DNA of 64,000 nt. It comes from Antedon mediterranea (lineage: Eukaryota; Echinodermata; Crinoidea; Comatulida; Antedonidae). Of the stretch, positions 51,816 through 64,000 are shown piece by piece. The position numbers were made by a program, and so were the translations under genes. Below the pieces are notes generated by a model. It was not told the DNA's origin and searched no databases. It was given only the letters and a program-made list of their open reading frames with translations. How positions within the stretch are numbered: the first letter of the stretch is position 1; each line of letters opens with the position of its first letter. The DNA is taken from positions 8,189,001 through 8,253,000 of the forward strand of contig NC_092677.1 in assembly GCF_964355755.1 (NCBI RefSeq), given 5' to 3'.

Positions 51816-54800
51816 TTTCACCAGTAATTAGTCATTTGTCTGTACAAAGACACCGACCAATCTGCAGGCATGTCATGATGTCAGTGAAATACATGGCCTA
51901 TTCAGATGTGTTACTATCAATTAGGGGTCTTTATAAAAATTGGTTATGTGAAACTAACTATAACAATCTTTCACAATTCTTTATTCTGAAATTAAAATAG
52001 AATTTTGATGTAACTGGCATTCATATGTACATGAAATTACATTTGAAAAATACATTTTTTATCATGAAAACACTTTTAGATATTTTACTTTCATTAAAGT
52101 TCACAAACCAATACATAACCCGCCATACTGAATAACAATTCCTGACAATGATACACTTACAATAATGCAGTAATTATAGGCAAAATATGAACTTAAAATT
52201 ATTAAATGGAAAAAAAAAATATTAAAAAATAAGTGTGTTTAGAAATGATTATTGTACCAAGATATTGTACAGTTTCGAGCTTGATATTTATTATTATAAA
52301 TGGCTGTTGTAAATGTGTTTGAAATTACTAGACTGGTGTTAGTTCTACCCCCTGTCTCTTCCCCCCATTAACAAAAAAGTAAACTGTGTATGTATGTATA
52401 AAATGCTATCTGCTAAGAATGTTAAATGTGGTGATGAAGCACTAAGAAATTAATGATTACTTGGTCTTATAATAACTACCTTCTGAGGTTGTTTGCATTC
52501 CATGATGTAGTAATTAACAGTAGTTAACAAACACAAAAATATATCAGTAGTTTTTTTTTCATGTTTAGCAATTAAGTATGGCAACTTGTGAAGGATAAAA
52601 CTATTTGTAAAAGCAAGAGTACACTGAAATACTAATAAGCTAGGAGTTGTATACAAAATTAATTCCAAGATCAAGATGTGAAACATAATGTGCATTTTAG
52701 GTGTGAACGCCCATCACAACCTCCATCATGCATTACATCTTGTAGAATAACTTTGAAAACATAATTCAAGTGTGCATTGGAAGTGTGAACGCCCATCATG
52801 AGTTCATCTTGCATAAGATCTAGAAAAAGCTAGAAAATGTTGGGTGTGATCACTGAAGATTATTCTTGCATAAGGTCTAGATTAAGAAAACTTATAATAA
52901 AAATGTAAATTTTTAGGTGTGAACACCAGTTCCTCAAGCATAAGATATTGCCATGATTCGTCAACAAAAATTATCTTCCTTGTATTCAAGTATATTTGTC
53001 CGCAAGTGTATGAGTAGTAGAGAAATCATTAACAGTTTTAAATATTAATTCTATTCATAATCATTACTATTATTTTGTATTTTAAATCAATTCCTTGCAA
53101 ACAGTGACATTTTATTGGTAAATACTGGAAGCAAAAAAGCAATTTCAAAATGACATTGTCATCAAAGAAAATACATTAATAATATAATGGCAAAACCAGA
53201 CAACTAATTTATGCTTAAATTATTTGCACAGGATAAAGCAATACCCACATTTAATGTATAAATGCACCTTTTTTCTTATGTTCAAGCTCATTATTATACA
53301 TAATTGTTATTCATTTAATTTATATAAATCACAATGTTTAAAGATATTTTGTACAATAATTACACAGTGAACAAATGCAAGATTGAAATTGATACATATT
53401 TAGGTATCCACAATTATACGTAATATATCTACTTATAGTTTAGTGAAGGGGTATAAATATACCGTATATTAGTACTTGTTTCTTGTGTTATGTGATGTTT
53501 AAACATCAATCTTGTGAATCAACTGTAAAATGAAAATATAACTGCATTCTGTCTGTTGATCACAACCTACCTACTGGTCCTAACAATTATTGAAACGGCA
53601 TATTATTTTATACTTTTTTTTTAGTTGGGAGTAGTTTTTTGTTTCATAGTTAATTATGGTGCAATTTCGGTTTTAATTTTAAAAGGTATAATGGTTTACC
53701 TCTCATTCTTGTAATTATTTGTTTCATTTATATAGCTTTATTATAATAAACATTTATCCTTATCTTTGAAAAACAGATTTTTGCAAATTAATATTTCATT
53801 TGTGTTTGTCAATTAGCAGAAAACTTGCCAGCAAATGCATCACAGTAAATTCTGTACAATTTTGTGACTGATGAATGAGTCTACTGTCCATACCAACATT
53901 AAGGTTGATAAAATATACTGGGAACAATGGCATGTTCATGTGCGATTTAGTTGATTTTCAGTAAACCTACTGTTTCAAGACCGATTTCTGAATACAGAAA
54001 CAAATTGCTTATTTCAGAACTTGTATTTTGTTTTCAGTCGAAATTAAAGTTGTGATTGCGATAACTTGAAAATATTATTAGTAGGGAGCGTGATATAAAA
54101 CTCAACTTTAACATTTAACCTTATCATGGTACTCATTGGGGTCAGTTTGCAAAAAACTTGTTATAGTACTGTATTAACTGTCATTCCTTCATTGGTGAAC
54201 ATTTGCATGTAGAGTCAGTATAATTTGTTGTTTTATATTAGTAAAGTCATGTTGGTTTTTTTGCTTTTGGATATTGTGACAAATTGTTGATTCTCCGATG
54301 AATAATGAATATGATGCTCATTTGTATGTGTAAACAATACTAAAACAATAACATTTTTTGAAGGGGGATAAACGATAAATAAACTGTACTATGAACACTT
54401 AAAAAACTATGATTTCATTTATCAATAGTTATTTTCCTTGTATTAAAGATTATTTGTTTTTAATATTAGAATCTATAGATTAAAAACTGTCCACCCCTTC
54501 CAAATGTGTTGATTGTTCATTTGTTGTTTGTGTGACAGTAAGTGCACGCTTTATAGTATTCCGCATAACAATTACAGTATTACGATAAGAAAAAAAAACT
54601 GGGATACGTTTTTGCATTATAAAAATTGGTAAATAATTTGTCAATTATTGGCACATAAAAAAATTAATTTCTTTTTTACATTATGCCTTATTGTATACTA
54701 GTGGAGGTGAGATTAATTTTCAAAAGTTGTGCTGAATTTTTTAGCCTATGTTATCAGGTGGGATTATACTTGAGGATGAATTTATACAATTCAATTACAA

Positions 54801-55191
54801 TTCATAATGGTTCAATTAACCCAGTTTGGAAGAGTAGTTGGCTGTGATTGTATATTGATTAACATTATTGATTATGCAGAGAACTAAAAAGGATTTGAAT
54901 GATAATCCACTTTCCCAGGACAGTTTGTACCTGCTGTTGGATTAGTTATGAGGTCAAAATTTGCATAATACTGTACTGTACTGTACTAAGCAAGAAAGGT
55001 CACAATGACATTGGTAGTGGTGGTAACCAATGACGCTATTGACACGGTTGAATGATCAAAGTACCAAGTACATTGAAACTTGTTGATTTAGATGAGCAGA
55101 TATTATCTAGAGAAATAAGCATGTAAAAACCTCATAAGATCACTTGGAAATAGGTTTTTATTGAATATGGGAAAATAATAAATTATTTAAA
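51816..55191 (+). other. RAB2A 3' untranslated region and intergenic DNA
   Basis: This probably contains a long RAB2A 3' untranslated region. Several AATAAA signals occur, the last good one at 54378-54383. A short tandem repeat lies at about 52700-52950. No other exon is supported before the next gene at 55192. Confidence 0.5.
52700..52950 (+). repeat. Degenerate tandem repeat with GGTGTGAACGCC and CTTGCATAAGATCTAGA boxes
   Basis: GTGTGAACGCCCATCA occurs near 52701 and 52781, with decayed forms near 52843 (GGTGTGATCAC) and 52917 (GGTGTGAACACC). Each is followed by an ATCTTGCATAAG-like box. Unit length is about 70-80 bp, four units. Confidence 0.7.
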
Positions 55192-58100
55192 ATGAGAGCT
55201 GATGTGGAAATTCCTTACACCAGTTTACGATCAACAGTGTACTGCCAAAGTTTACCTGTACCACTTAGGCAGAAACCAAGAACAATAGGTTTTCGAGGGT
55301 AAGTACTTAGTTCAGTAGTTAGTGTACATTGTAGTCAAGTGGGTACGAGTTCCCGCATGCAATAAAAGGTTAGTAAAACAATGTATGTTAAGTTAGGGTA
55401 AAAGTGTTTTAATTTATAATCCATTTTGCTATTATATATTATATTGGACAAGTACTGTAGATTACTAAATTGTACTAACTTTGTAGAGATCAACCCATTA
55501 AATATAGTTTCTAAAAACTATATTATATTTCTGGAATAATATCTTTAGTGGGACAGTAAAGACGGATAGTAAGAGTGAAGTAGCTTACCATATCAGGTAT
55601 AACATTAAAATCTATACCTCCCTGGAAATACTATAAAGAACCGTGGAAGCAGTATACATTAGTCAATTTAACAACTACTTAACTTGATTTAACCTAGTTC
55701 AAATATTTTGTATTCATATAAAGTTATTTGGAAATAAATAATAGTAAAATGATTTGTATACAGAAGCAAAAAAACTAATATAACAAGTCGCAGTACAAAT
55801 TCACCTCTGAAGGTATGGGCATTTCAAAGCAAAGATGATCAGGTTAGAAACAATCGCCACAAGACTGTAGCACCAACAAATACACAGCCCTCATCTTATT
55901 ATCCTGTGTATACTGGACTTGATGAGGTAAGCTGCAGATTCACCAATTCAACAACAATAACAACAGAAGTTTTAACTCTTCTTGTGAATGAAAAACATAA
56001 ATGAGGATGAATATCATTATCTACTAGTATTAAATTTACATTATAAAACACCTGATTTGAAGAACAAATGTTCGAGACTTTAATACATTTTTAATACTGA
56101 AAAATGGATACTTTATTTTCCCATTTTCTAAATTTGAATTTATCTCAAAGTTTGACCATGACTTCTGACTAGGTCCAAAGTTAACGGTAACAGTTAGTTG
56201 GGTGAATAATAGGCCTATACCTAATATAAGTACGAATACATTCAAGTAATTAATTGTAATCATTATGATTCCTTTATCATTTAAGAGTACAATGCACTGG
56301 AAGTCATGGATATCATACAAGGAAGATTGTAAAACAGTTAAACATGGTGAGAAACTAATAGGGAGCTTTCAATTTGAGGACCTAGATGTCAATTGAACTT
56401 CCTAATATCTCCACACATGCACACAATGAACGGACATGAAGTAGTTTGATTGTTCATCGATGCGAATCGAAAGCTTTCTATAATACTTCAATTCAACCAA
56501 GCAAAAAAATCATACTGCGATGATTCTTTGTTGCTTTTAGGTCTAGACCTCATAAAATAAAGTTATAAATAACATAATTAAGTCCACAAACTTTGTACAC
56601 AATTGTTTGACATCTAAATGAGTGTCTCTAAAAATGAGAAGTGAATTTCTCATTAAAAAAAAACTTTACCCACAGAAAAAAAGTAATCCTGAAAGTAATT
56701 TTCAAAATTCAACATATTTGTGTGTACAGTAGGGCTAATAATCTAGTTATACTTGTTATTTTTGTCATAGATTTATCAATGTACAGGATAACCCAAGATG
56801 CTTTTCGAAAACTGACAATGCAAGTAAAGCAAGCAAATCAAAGATTCAACAATCTTAATGGTTCTGGATTTAAAGTAAGATTTTTACAGGAAAAAAAAAC
56901 AGAATATAGCTGAGAATTTTTAGTTGCATTTGTTACTAGATAAGCTATGCAAATGATTAATAAACATTGTAAATTGGTAAAAGATGTATACCGTATTGTC
57001 TTCCAAAAACATGAAAATGAAGATTAATAAAATCAGATTTTTAACAGCCCATTTTGTAATTTTTATAAAGTTACTCAGAAAAAACCCAATGATTTCACTT
57101 ATAAAAAGACAAAACAAATGGTTAAATCCAAACAAAAAACCATTGGCTGTCTGGCAACCAAATTGAATCTTTTTTTTGCTTTTTCAGTTAAACAATTTTT
57201 TTCAAAGTGAATAACTATATGGAACATCAAAATAGCATATTCTACAAGAAATGTTAAAACAATTTTTGTTCAGGGGGACAATATACTGTATGTGATGCTC
57301 TTCTTTGTTTATAGACATACTATACAGTTGGCGACCAAAGTGTTCCTGTAATTAAGCCCAGTCAGTTGGCAAGAAGCATTCAACATACAAGTCACAAAAT
57401 GACAGAGTGTAATCCAGACGATGCCTTGACAACAAAGCCTATTACCAAGTCTACTAAAAGGTACTTTATAGTCATTTAAGTCAATTTAATCCAACATTCT
57501 TAGCAGTAAAAATATGATTTATAATAACAGTATGATACATAGGCCTACTATGTAATATTTTCATATTTATTACAGTGGAGCGTTAAAAAATAATTTTAAA
57601 ACTTGGTTAAAATTTACAGGAGACCTCATTCCACAACTGTATTATCTCGCCGCAAAGCAACTGAAGTTGGAAACCGCCCACATTCTACAACTGGACACTA
57701 TCAATATTCAGATGCTGATTGTTTGACACCAAACATAATTGGAGCTCTAAGCAAGGGAGAAGTCGGGGATTGGTGTAAAGAGTTTCCCGGTCCATTCGAT
57801 ATTGTAGCTCTAGAGTCTAAACCATGCGAGTCTGAACATTTACCAGATTTTCACTCTGATAGTGAAATAGATGTAGAGCTTAAACACCTTACAGAGACAG
57901 ACTTGCCTGTAAAAGAGGACCTTAAAATAGACACAATTGTGCAAAATAACCCAAAAGAAATAAAACCTTCCGAAGAGGAATTGTTCCAGAAGATGTTTGA
58001 ATATGATGATGAAGAGGAGATTCTTGAAAGACAGCAAAATTGGGCAGCTACCATGACACCGGAAAAAGTTAATGAAGATGACATTATGATGTTTGATTAT

Positions 58101-58985
58101 CGTGGATTTAATGCACCCTACAATCCACAAGAAGACTTCCCAGAGGCTTTGAGTGAGCCATTTTGTCACATGGATCTTCTTGAGTTAAGTCTAATAGAGA
58201 AGGATTGGCGCACAGTTAAAGATTTGCCAGATGAAAATGAATTTGGTATAATTCAACGTTTGATTGAAATGGCAAGAACTCAATTTAATACAGAAAAGTG
58301 GGAAAGCAAAGAAAGCATACCACCAAAAGTAATATCACGTTTACAAGAAAGAAAGGGTTGGAATGCTGATGCAGCTTTGCCAACTGAAAGAGCAAAGAGT
58401 GCATTGGCAAGGACGAAGACTGATAAAAATTGTAGTGACTCATGCATTGAGTTACTCTGTGCAGGAGACTGCCCAGTAAAGAAGCAAAGCAGTATGAAAT
58501 CCTGCTTACGTTGTCGCCAAAATTATTGCGATGGTTCTTGCACTGAATACGGATATCATTTATACGTTCGACAACCAAATAAAGAAAAAGAAATGACATT
58601 AACAAAGTCTTGCAAAAGCTGTAGAAAATCATCAAAAATGAATGTTATTAATTCAAATCAACTAATAATGGGGAGACCCAAGTCAGCATTTGCAACATTC
58701 ACCAGTACAAAACACCAAAGTGCCAAACCTAAGCCAATGAAATTGGGCAATACTCCAGGGGCCGAAGACATTCGTAGTGCCATGCAAAGGCTGGGTTTGA
58801 AACAGCCTAATAGGCCATCAACTGGAAAGAAACGAACTAACAATAGAGGTAGAAATGCTGTAATTCCTGGCAAAAGTTATTTTTCACAGCGAAGGATATC
58901 TTTAACTGATGATCCAATTAGCACAAGTGCTGCAAAAATGAATCCTAAAGGCTTAATTCAGAAGAAAAAATCTAGACACAAGTAA
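55192..58985 (+). CDS. Unrecognised 648-residue protein with a C-terminal cysteine cluster (six exons)
   Basis: Exons: 55192-55298, 55764-55926, 56286-56346, 56771-56874, 57315-57460, 57620-58985, all GT-AG and in frame; the 61-base third exon is forced by phase, since exon 2 ends in phase 0 and exon 4 needs one base. The start is MRADVEIPYTSLRS. I do not recognise the family. Residues about 275-345 are acidic (EDDIMMFDY, EYDDEEE). Residues 465-528 hold ten Cys in CX2C and CX3C arrangements (CLRC, CDGSC, CKSC), likely zinc-binding. RPHSTT occurs twice (195-217 region), and RPKSA and RPSTG occur later, with a basic C-terminus (KKKSRHK). Such RPxS/T motifs are seen in many cilium and centrosome proteins, but that is only a hint. 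No signal peptide or membrane segment. Poly(A) signal AATAAA at 59283. Confidence 0.85.
56362..56477. mobile_element. Short MITE, family 3
   Basis: The left end GGAGCTTTCAATTTGAGG and right end CGAATCGAAAGCTTTC are inverted repeats. A second member is at 61351-61530. It begins 16 bp after exon 3 of the 648-residue gene. Confidence 0.65.
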
Positions 58986-61545
58986 ATTAAATAGCTCTAT
59001 ATGAATTAACAACTCTTATTAGCTACAGCAGGTTTTTTTTACATGCTGAGTTTTGTGCACAGACAAATGTATGTGACTTAAACATGATAATTACTGTATA
59101 TACAGATAATAATATAACTGTTACTTTTATACATGTAGTAATATCCAATTCAAACAACAATACAGCATACATGTAATAACAAGTTGTATGGATACCTAGT
59201 TTTTTTTCAGTTATTAGTGTAACAGGCAATTTTAAATGTTACGTAAACATAATTATGCAACACTATTTTTCCATACTACATAAATAAAGACAATACAAAT
59301 TTATTGCCTGTTTATTGTCTTTTATTTCCACTTTTGATTTTGCTTTTGAGAACTCTTTGAATTTGTTTGATTATTACGGCAACTGTGTATTACCACAAGT
59401 ATACCAAAACTGCGCGATTTTAAGTAATTTTATAAATATTTCTTGCACATCACATAAGTACAAGAAATTTCAATCAGTAATTCATTTTCCTAGTCATGTG
59501 ACTATCACACAAAACTGGTGTTTTTCGATGAAATACGTGAAAAATGATTATTACTAATTGTGAAGGTTTTCAGTTCGCAACGACCGGAGACATTTCAAAT
59601 GTTGTCCCTTTTTTCATCTGCAAGTCAACATCATATTTTTGTATTCATGCAGACCTGTAGTATACTTAGTAAAACCAAGACAATCCAACAACAGCCTGAT
59701 GGTGAGCTTGGAGATCAAAGGGTTTACCTGTGGCTGTGACACAATTCCATGCAGATACTGTTGGTATTTGTCACAGTCAGATCAAAGGACTGTTACGAGT
59801 TCCCACATTGGCCATGCGAGTGCAGTGTCCTGTTAGATTGCCTTGGTAAAACTGCCATTGTCTAGTTAGAGACCATTGGGTTCTTTGGTAACATTTTTGT
59901 AAAGCTGCTGTTCACACTTGGTAGTATACAACTTCTTGTCAAGGCCATTGCGTAAAACCAGGGAAGAATTCACTCTTCCCTTCTATTCCCTAATTCAACA
60001 TAGAAGAGACTTACTGATACCAAATCTTGTGTAATAGTATATGTATTTACAATGATAATGTTGAATTTGCTGGTCTGCTGATTGAAGTCACTGTTCATGT
60101 GCTGTTTGATGTCCGAGTTCATTGTCTTCATTTCTTCTAAATTACACAACTGACCGCTAGAAATGAAAATCCGACCCGGTTTATATATATACCCTTTTTA
60201 TACCCACATATCTGTGAGATGTCCTGCATTACTGCCATTTATTTCCCCGATTGGTTACATCTGAAAAATAGAAAATCATGAGATACTTTATTCAACTGTT
60301 GCACATTCTCTATAAATATAACACAACTGGTTATTCTTTAAAATATTTAGTGCCTTGCTTCATTGATCAAGACAACATAATATAATATTTATTGTACAAT
60401 CAAATTAGAAATACAGTACCTGTAGTAGAAGTGTGTTACAGTCCTCTCAAAATTATTAACTTGATTTTTGACTTCAATAACTTATTTTTGTCTACCCTAC
60501 TAGTATACAGCTAAAACAATTAAATTTCCTCAACAAATCTACATTTTATAAACATTTAAGTATAACTATATCTTAATGATAACAACAATATTGTTTTATT
60601 TTGGTTTTTAGACATATTTCCTAAAAATACAAGCATATAGAAAAAGTAAATAACAGTTTACGTGAATTGTGGTACAGTTTTTTGGTGACGTTTTCCTCAA
60701 CCAGTCAGTGCTTCCGACAACAAATGGATTTTGTCTCGAAGGAAAAAAGAAGAAAATTAATTAGAAATTATGTCTGTATCATGAAGTGTTTAATTAGCGT
60801 TACACCAAAAATTAAACTAGGATTCTCACTTGGCGCTTTCAATTATTGAATCTTGTTCTTTCACTTATTTCAATTTGTATTAGGTTGGAATCTACATTAA
60901 ATTTGAAATAGAAACACGAGAGAACAAAGCATGCATACAATTTTGGAAAAATATCTTTAAAGGGAATTTTTTTATTCATGATAACTTTTTCTAACTGTAG
61001 ATATTCATAATAAAAAAAATAAAACTCATATAAGTACAAATTCTCAACAGTAATCAACATTTAAATGTTAGTTTATGATTGTAGATTATTGTGATTTTTT
61101 TTTATCATAAACAGCAAATCAAAAAGAAATCAATATTTGCTTGCCATTGTCATAATTATTACCCTGATTGTACAGATACAGGTTACACACAGAGTGTTGA
61201 GTGGAATTCTGCAGATGTATCTAGTGCTGAACAGTTGAAGCTAAAAATGAACAGATGAAGAATAAATATACAATTCAAATCACAATCAAGAGATTTGTGG
61301 GAAGGGCTAAGGGGTTTGTGGGAAGGGATTGAAAATGTATCTTGAAATATGGAGCTTTCGATTTGTGATGACCCAACGACCTAGGAACAAGTAAAGGTCA
61401 TGGTAATTAATTGTGCGCATGTCGGAAAACTATATTTCGTCAACACACTTATGACACTATTTCTAGGTCTAAACAATGATCAATAGCATATAAATGCATA
61501 GCTCCTACGTGATCCCAAATCGAAAGCTCTTTTTTATCAGTAAAT
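58986..61545. other. Intergenic region
   Basis: It starts with the 3' end of the 648-residue gene (AATAAA at 59283). A hairpin-like CCAGGGAAGAATTCACTCTT near 59959 is related to 31277-31301. A family 3 MITE is at 61351-61530. Short open frames (for example 59639-59836) show no splice support and are not called. Confidence 0.5.
61351..61530. mobile_element. Short MITE, family 3
   Basis: Left end GGAGCTTTCGATTTGTGATG and right end GATCCCAAATCGAAAGCTC are inverted repeats. It lies directly before the candidate exon at 61546. Confidence 0.75.
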
Positions 61546-61869
61546 ATGGATGCCATTGCAAACCAATCATCTGGTACTGTAAGTTTTAATTATCTGTGTT
61601 TGCAAGAAGAAAAGAAATGTGTTCTATAATTGAAATAACTCCCATTTACAAACCTGTTTAAATAGTAAATCTTTCCACATTTTAAAATGGAAAAAACGTA
61701 AAATAAAGAAAATTAATACTAGCTTTATTTTAATGTTATTATTAAAAATGCAACATGTCTGTTCACTGTACTGTATTATAACAACAACTACTAAGTATTG
61801 TTTTTCGTTAGTTTCCAGCACTTACTAAACTTAACGTGGATTTGCATTACACGGAATTAATTCCAGGCA
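61546..61869 (+). CDS. Two candidate 5' coding exons of an unknown gene
   Basis: Exon 61546-61578 reads MDAIANQSSGT and ends at a strong donor (ACT-GTAAGT); an acceptor-like TTTTTTATCAG lies just before. Exon 61812-61869 follows TTTCGTTAG and ends GGCA-GTAAGT; joined in phase 0 it reads FPALTKLNVDLHYTELIPG. The join is open and uses good donors, but the pieces are short, no further exon was found, and the plus strand here overlaps the likely 3' end of PRPF4B. I recognise no family. Confidence 0.3.
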
Positions 61870-63113
61870 GTAAGTAAAAACAGAATATTTCCAGTCTATA
61901 CCAAGAGATCGTATCTCTTTCTCTCTGAAAAAAATAAAACACTGTTAGTAATATACATCTAATACAAAAGAGCAGTCAGGTTCCTCAAAAGTTGTGATTT
62001 ATTTACAAACTACCCACACTAATCCATTTAGTAAAGAATTATTATTCAAATTTTAATGTAAAAATTACAGAAGAATTAAAGTATTCAATAACATTGTGGC
62101 ACAGCTTAAACATTTAACAGTTTTTACCTCATAATCTGTCAAATAAACAATAGAATGCTATTTTTTAAAACAAGTTTACACAGCTTCTATAAATCAATTT
62201 ACATGTCCAGTTATATATATTCTTCATGTTTATATTTAAGTTACTTCTCGGATAGATGGATACAGTACATTTCTACCAATTCATGATGACTAAAGAGACA
62301 GTAATCTAATTATCAATGTCAACATTATCATCAACGATCAATAATCAGTCCAATAACCAATCAGGCAGTCCCATGTTACATTCAACTTCTTTTAAAACCC
62401 GATTCATACAACACACAATACAAGATGTAACAACATGTTGCACTTGTTAAAACTTGCAGGCCTGTTAAAATGACCTAAATAGGGGGACGATCATTAGGAT
62501 GTGCAGTAAGTCACATGTTATTAATTAAGATCTTTTTCAAAAAGCTTTGACTCTTGTTTGGTCTTGTGCTACCAATAAATGTCTAACATTGAGTTATGTT
62601 GTATCTGAACGCATAAACAATCTGTATGAATTTTGTGAAAATAATCGGTTAAAAATATCGTTATTATGCGAATCAGGAACTTATTACATTACACCTAAAG
62701 GTTCTTTTAAAAAACCTTACGAAAAAAGACTTTTAAAATATCAATTACTTAAACAATAAATCAATTAGTGTAACTGTAATTCTACAACATGAAATCTGAA
62801 AGAATTCGTTAACATCTTTTCTTGGTACAAATAAAAACAAATTTAATAACAAATATAACCTGTCATAAAAAGCACATTACAGTCTGAAATGTGAAATTGA
62901 AAAACAGTTACTTACAATAAGAAATCATATTTCAGATGAATTAATAAATTGTTTACGCATCAACAAATTATTACGGAATACAAGTACAGCACAACATCCT
63001 TTTCATACTAAATGTGCTTATCTTTGAAACCGATATATTATTATAAACAAGTGTATGAAACGGGAGGTAGTCTCAACTAAGTGAGGAAAGTTCTCATACA
63101 AAAATATTTACTT
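61870..63113 (-). other. Probable PRPF4B 3' untranslated region and flank
   Basis: On the minus strand this follows the PRPF4B stop codon. A poly(A) signal candidate (AATAAA on the minus strand) is at 61998-62003. An open plus-strand frame at 62529-62759 has no splice or family support. Confidence 0.45.

Positions 63114-64000
<887 letters not shown>

Noticed and set aside
57840-58873. Minus-strand open frames up to 116 codons
   Set aside because: Antisense shadows of the last exon of the 648-residue gene.
59639-59836. Open frame with several cysteines
   Set aside because: No splice sites or homology, and flanked by repeat-like DNA.
62529-62759. Plus-strand open frame of about 76 codons
   Set aside because: Protein-like by eye but lacks an ATG near its start, splice support and any family resemblance; it is antisense to the probable PRPF4B 3' end.

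Overview
The window looks like nuclear DNA of a marine invertebrate deuterostome, most likely an echinoderm. It is AT-rich, its genes are split by many GT-AG introns, it holds many short inverted-repeat transposons, and it has a CR1/Jockey-type retrotransposon fragment at the left edge. The palindrome TAGGCCTA is strongly over-represented, which from memory fits echinoderm genomes. The RAB2, HSF5-like and PRPF4B proteins are clearly animal. The exact species cannot be told from this sequence.

Layout. 1-1.3 kb: a decayed non-LTR retrotransposon. 1.3-10.4 kb: gene-free DNA with duplications and small repeats, including a hammerhead-ribozyme-like core and a perfect foldback element. 10.4-30.6 kb: three SLC17-family (sialin/vesicular anion transporter type) genes. 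One is on the minus strand and two are on the plus strand, each with nine coding exons of nearly identical lengths and phases. The first two are divergent, with start codons 875 bp apart. Their introns hold inverted G-rich/C-rich minisatellites, a transposon with an internal minisatellite, a tandemly repeated exon tail and a 3.2 kb element with about 1 kb inverted arms. 33.5-34.1 kb: two candidate exons of an unassigned minus-strand gene. 34.4-39.7 kb: a minus-strand gene with a 1,520-residue zinc-finger protein in one coding exon. 41.1-42.4 kb: a transposon, a CpG-rich block and a CTCF-like motif. 42.9-44.4 kb: an HSF5-like transcription factor. 45.7-51.8 kb: RAB2A, complete, seven exons, 212 residues. 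55.2-59.0 kb: a six-exon gene for an unrecognised 648-residue protein with a cysteine cluster. 61.5-61.9 kb: two weak candidate exons. 63.1-64 kb: the last two exons of PRPF4B, minus strand, running off the window.

The genes are a normal mix of housekeeping functions (Rab2 trafficking, Prp4 kinase splicing), a probably germline heat-shock-factor paralog, a transporter cluster and two lineage-specific proteins; nothing suggests an operon. The most unusual structures are in the SLC17 introns. Exon boundaries were set by hand from splice-site consensus, reading phase and comparison among the three paralogs; no alignment or search could be run, and family comparisons are from memory.
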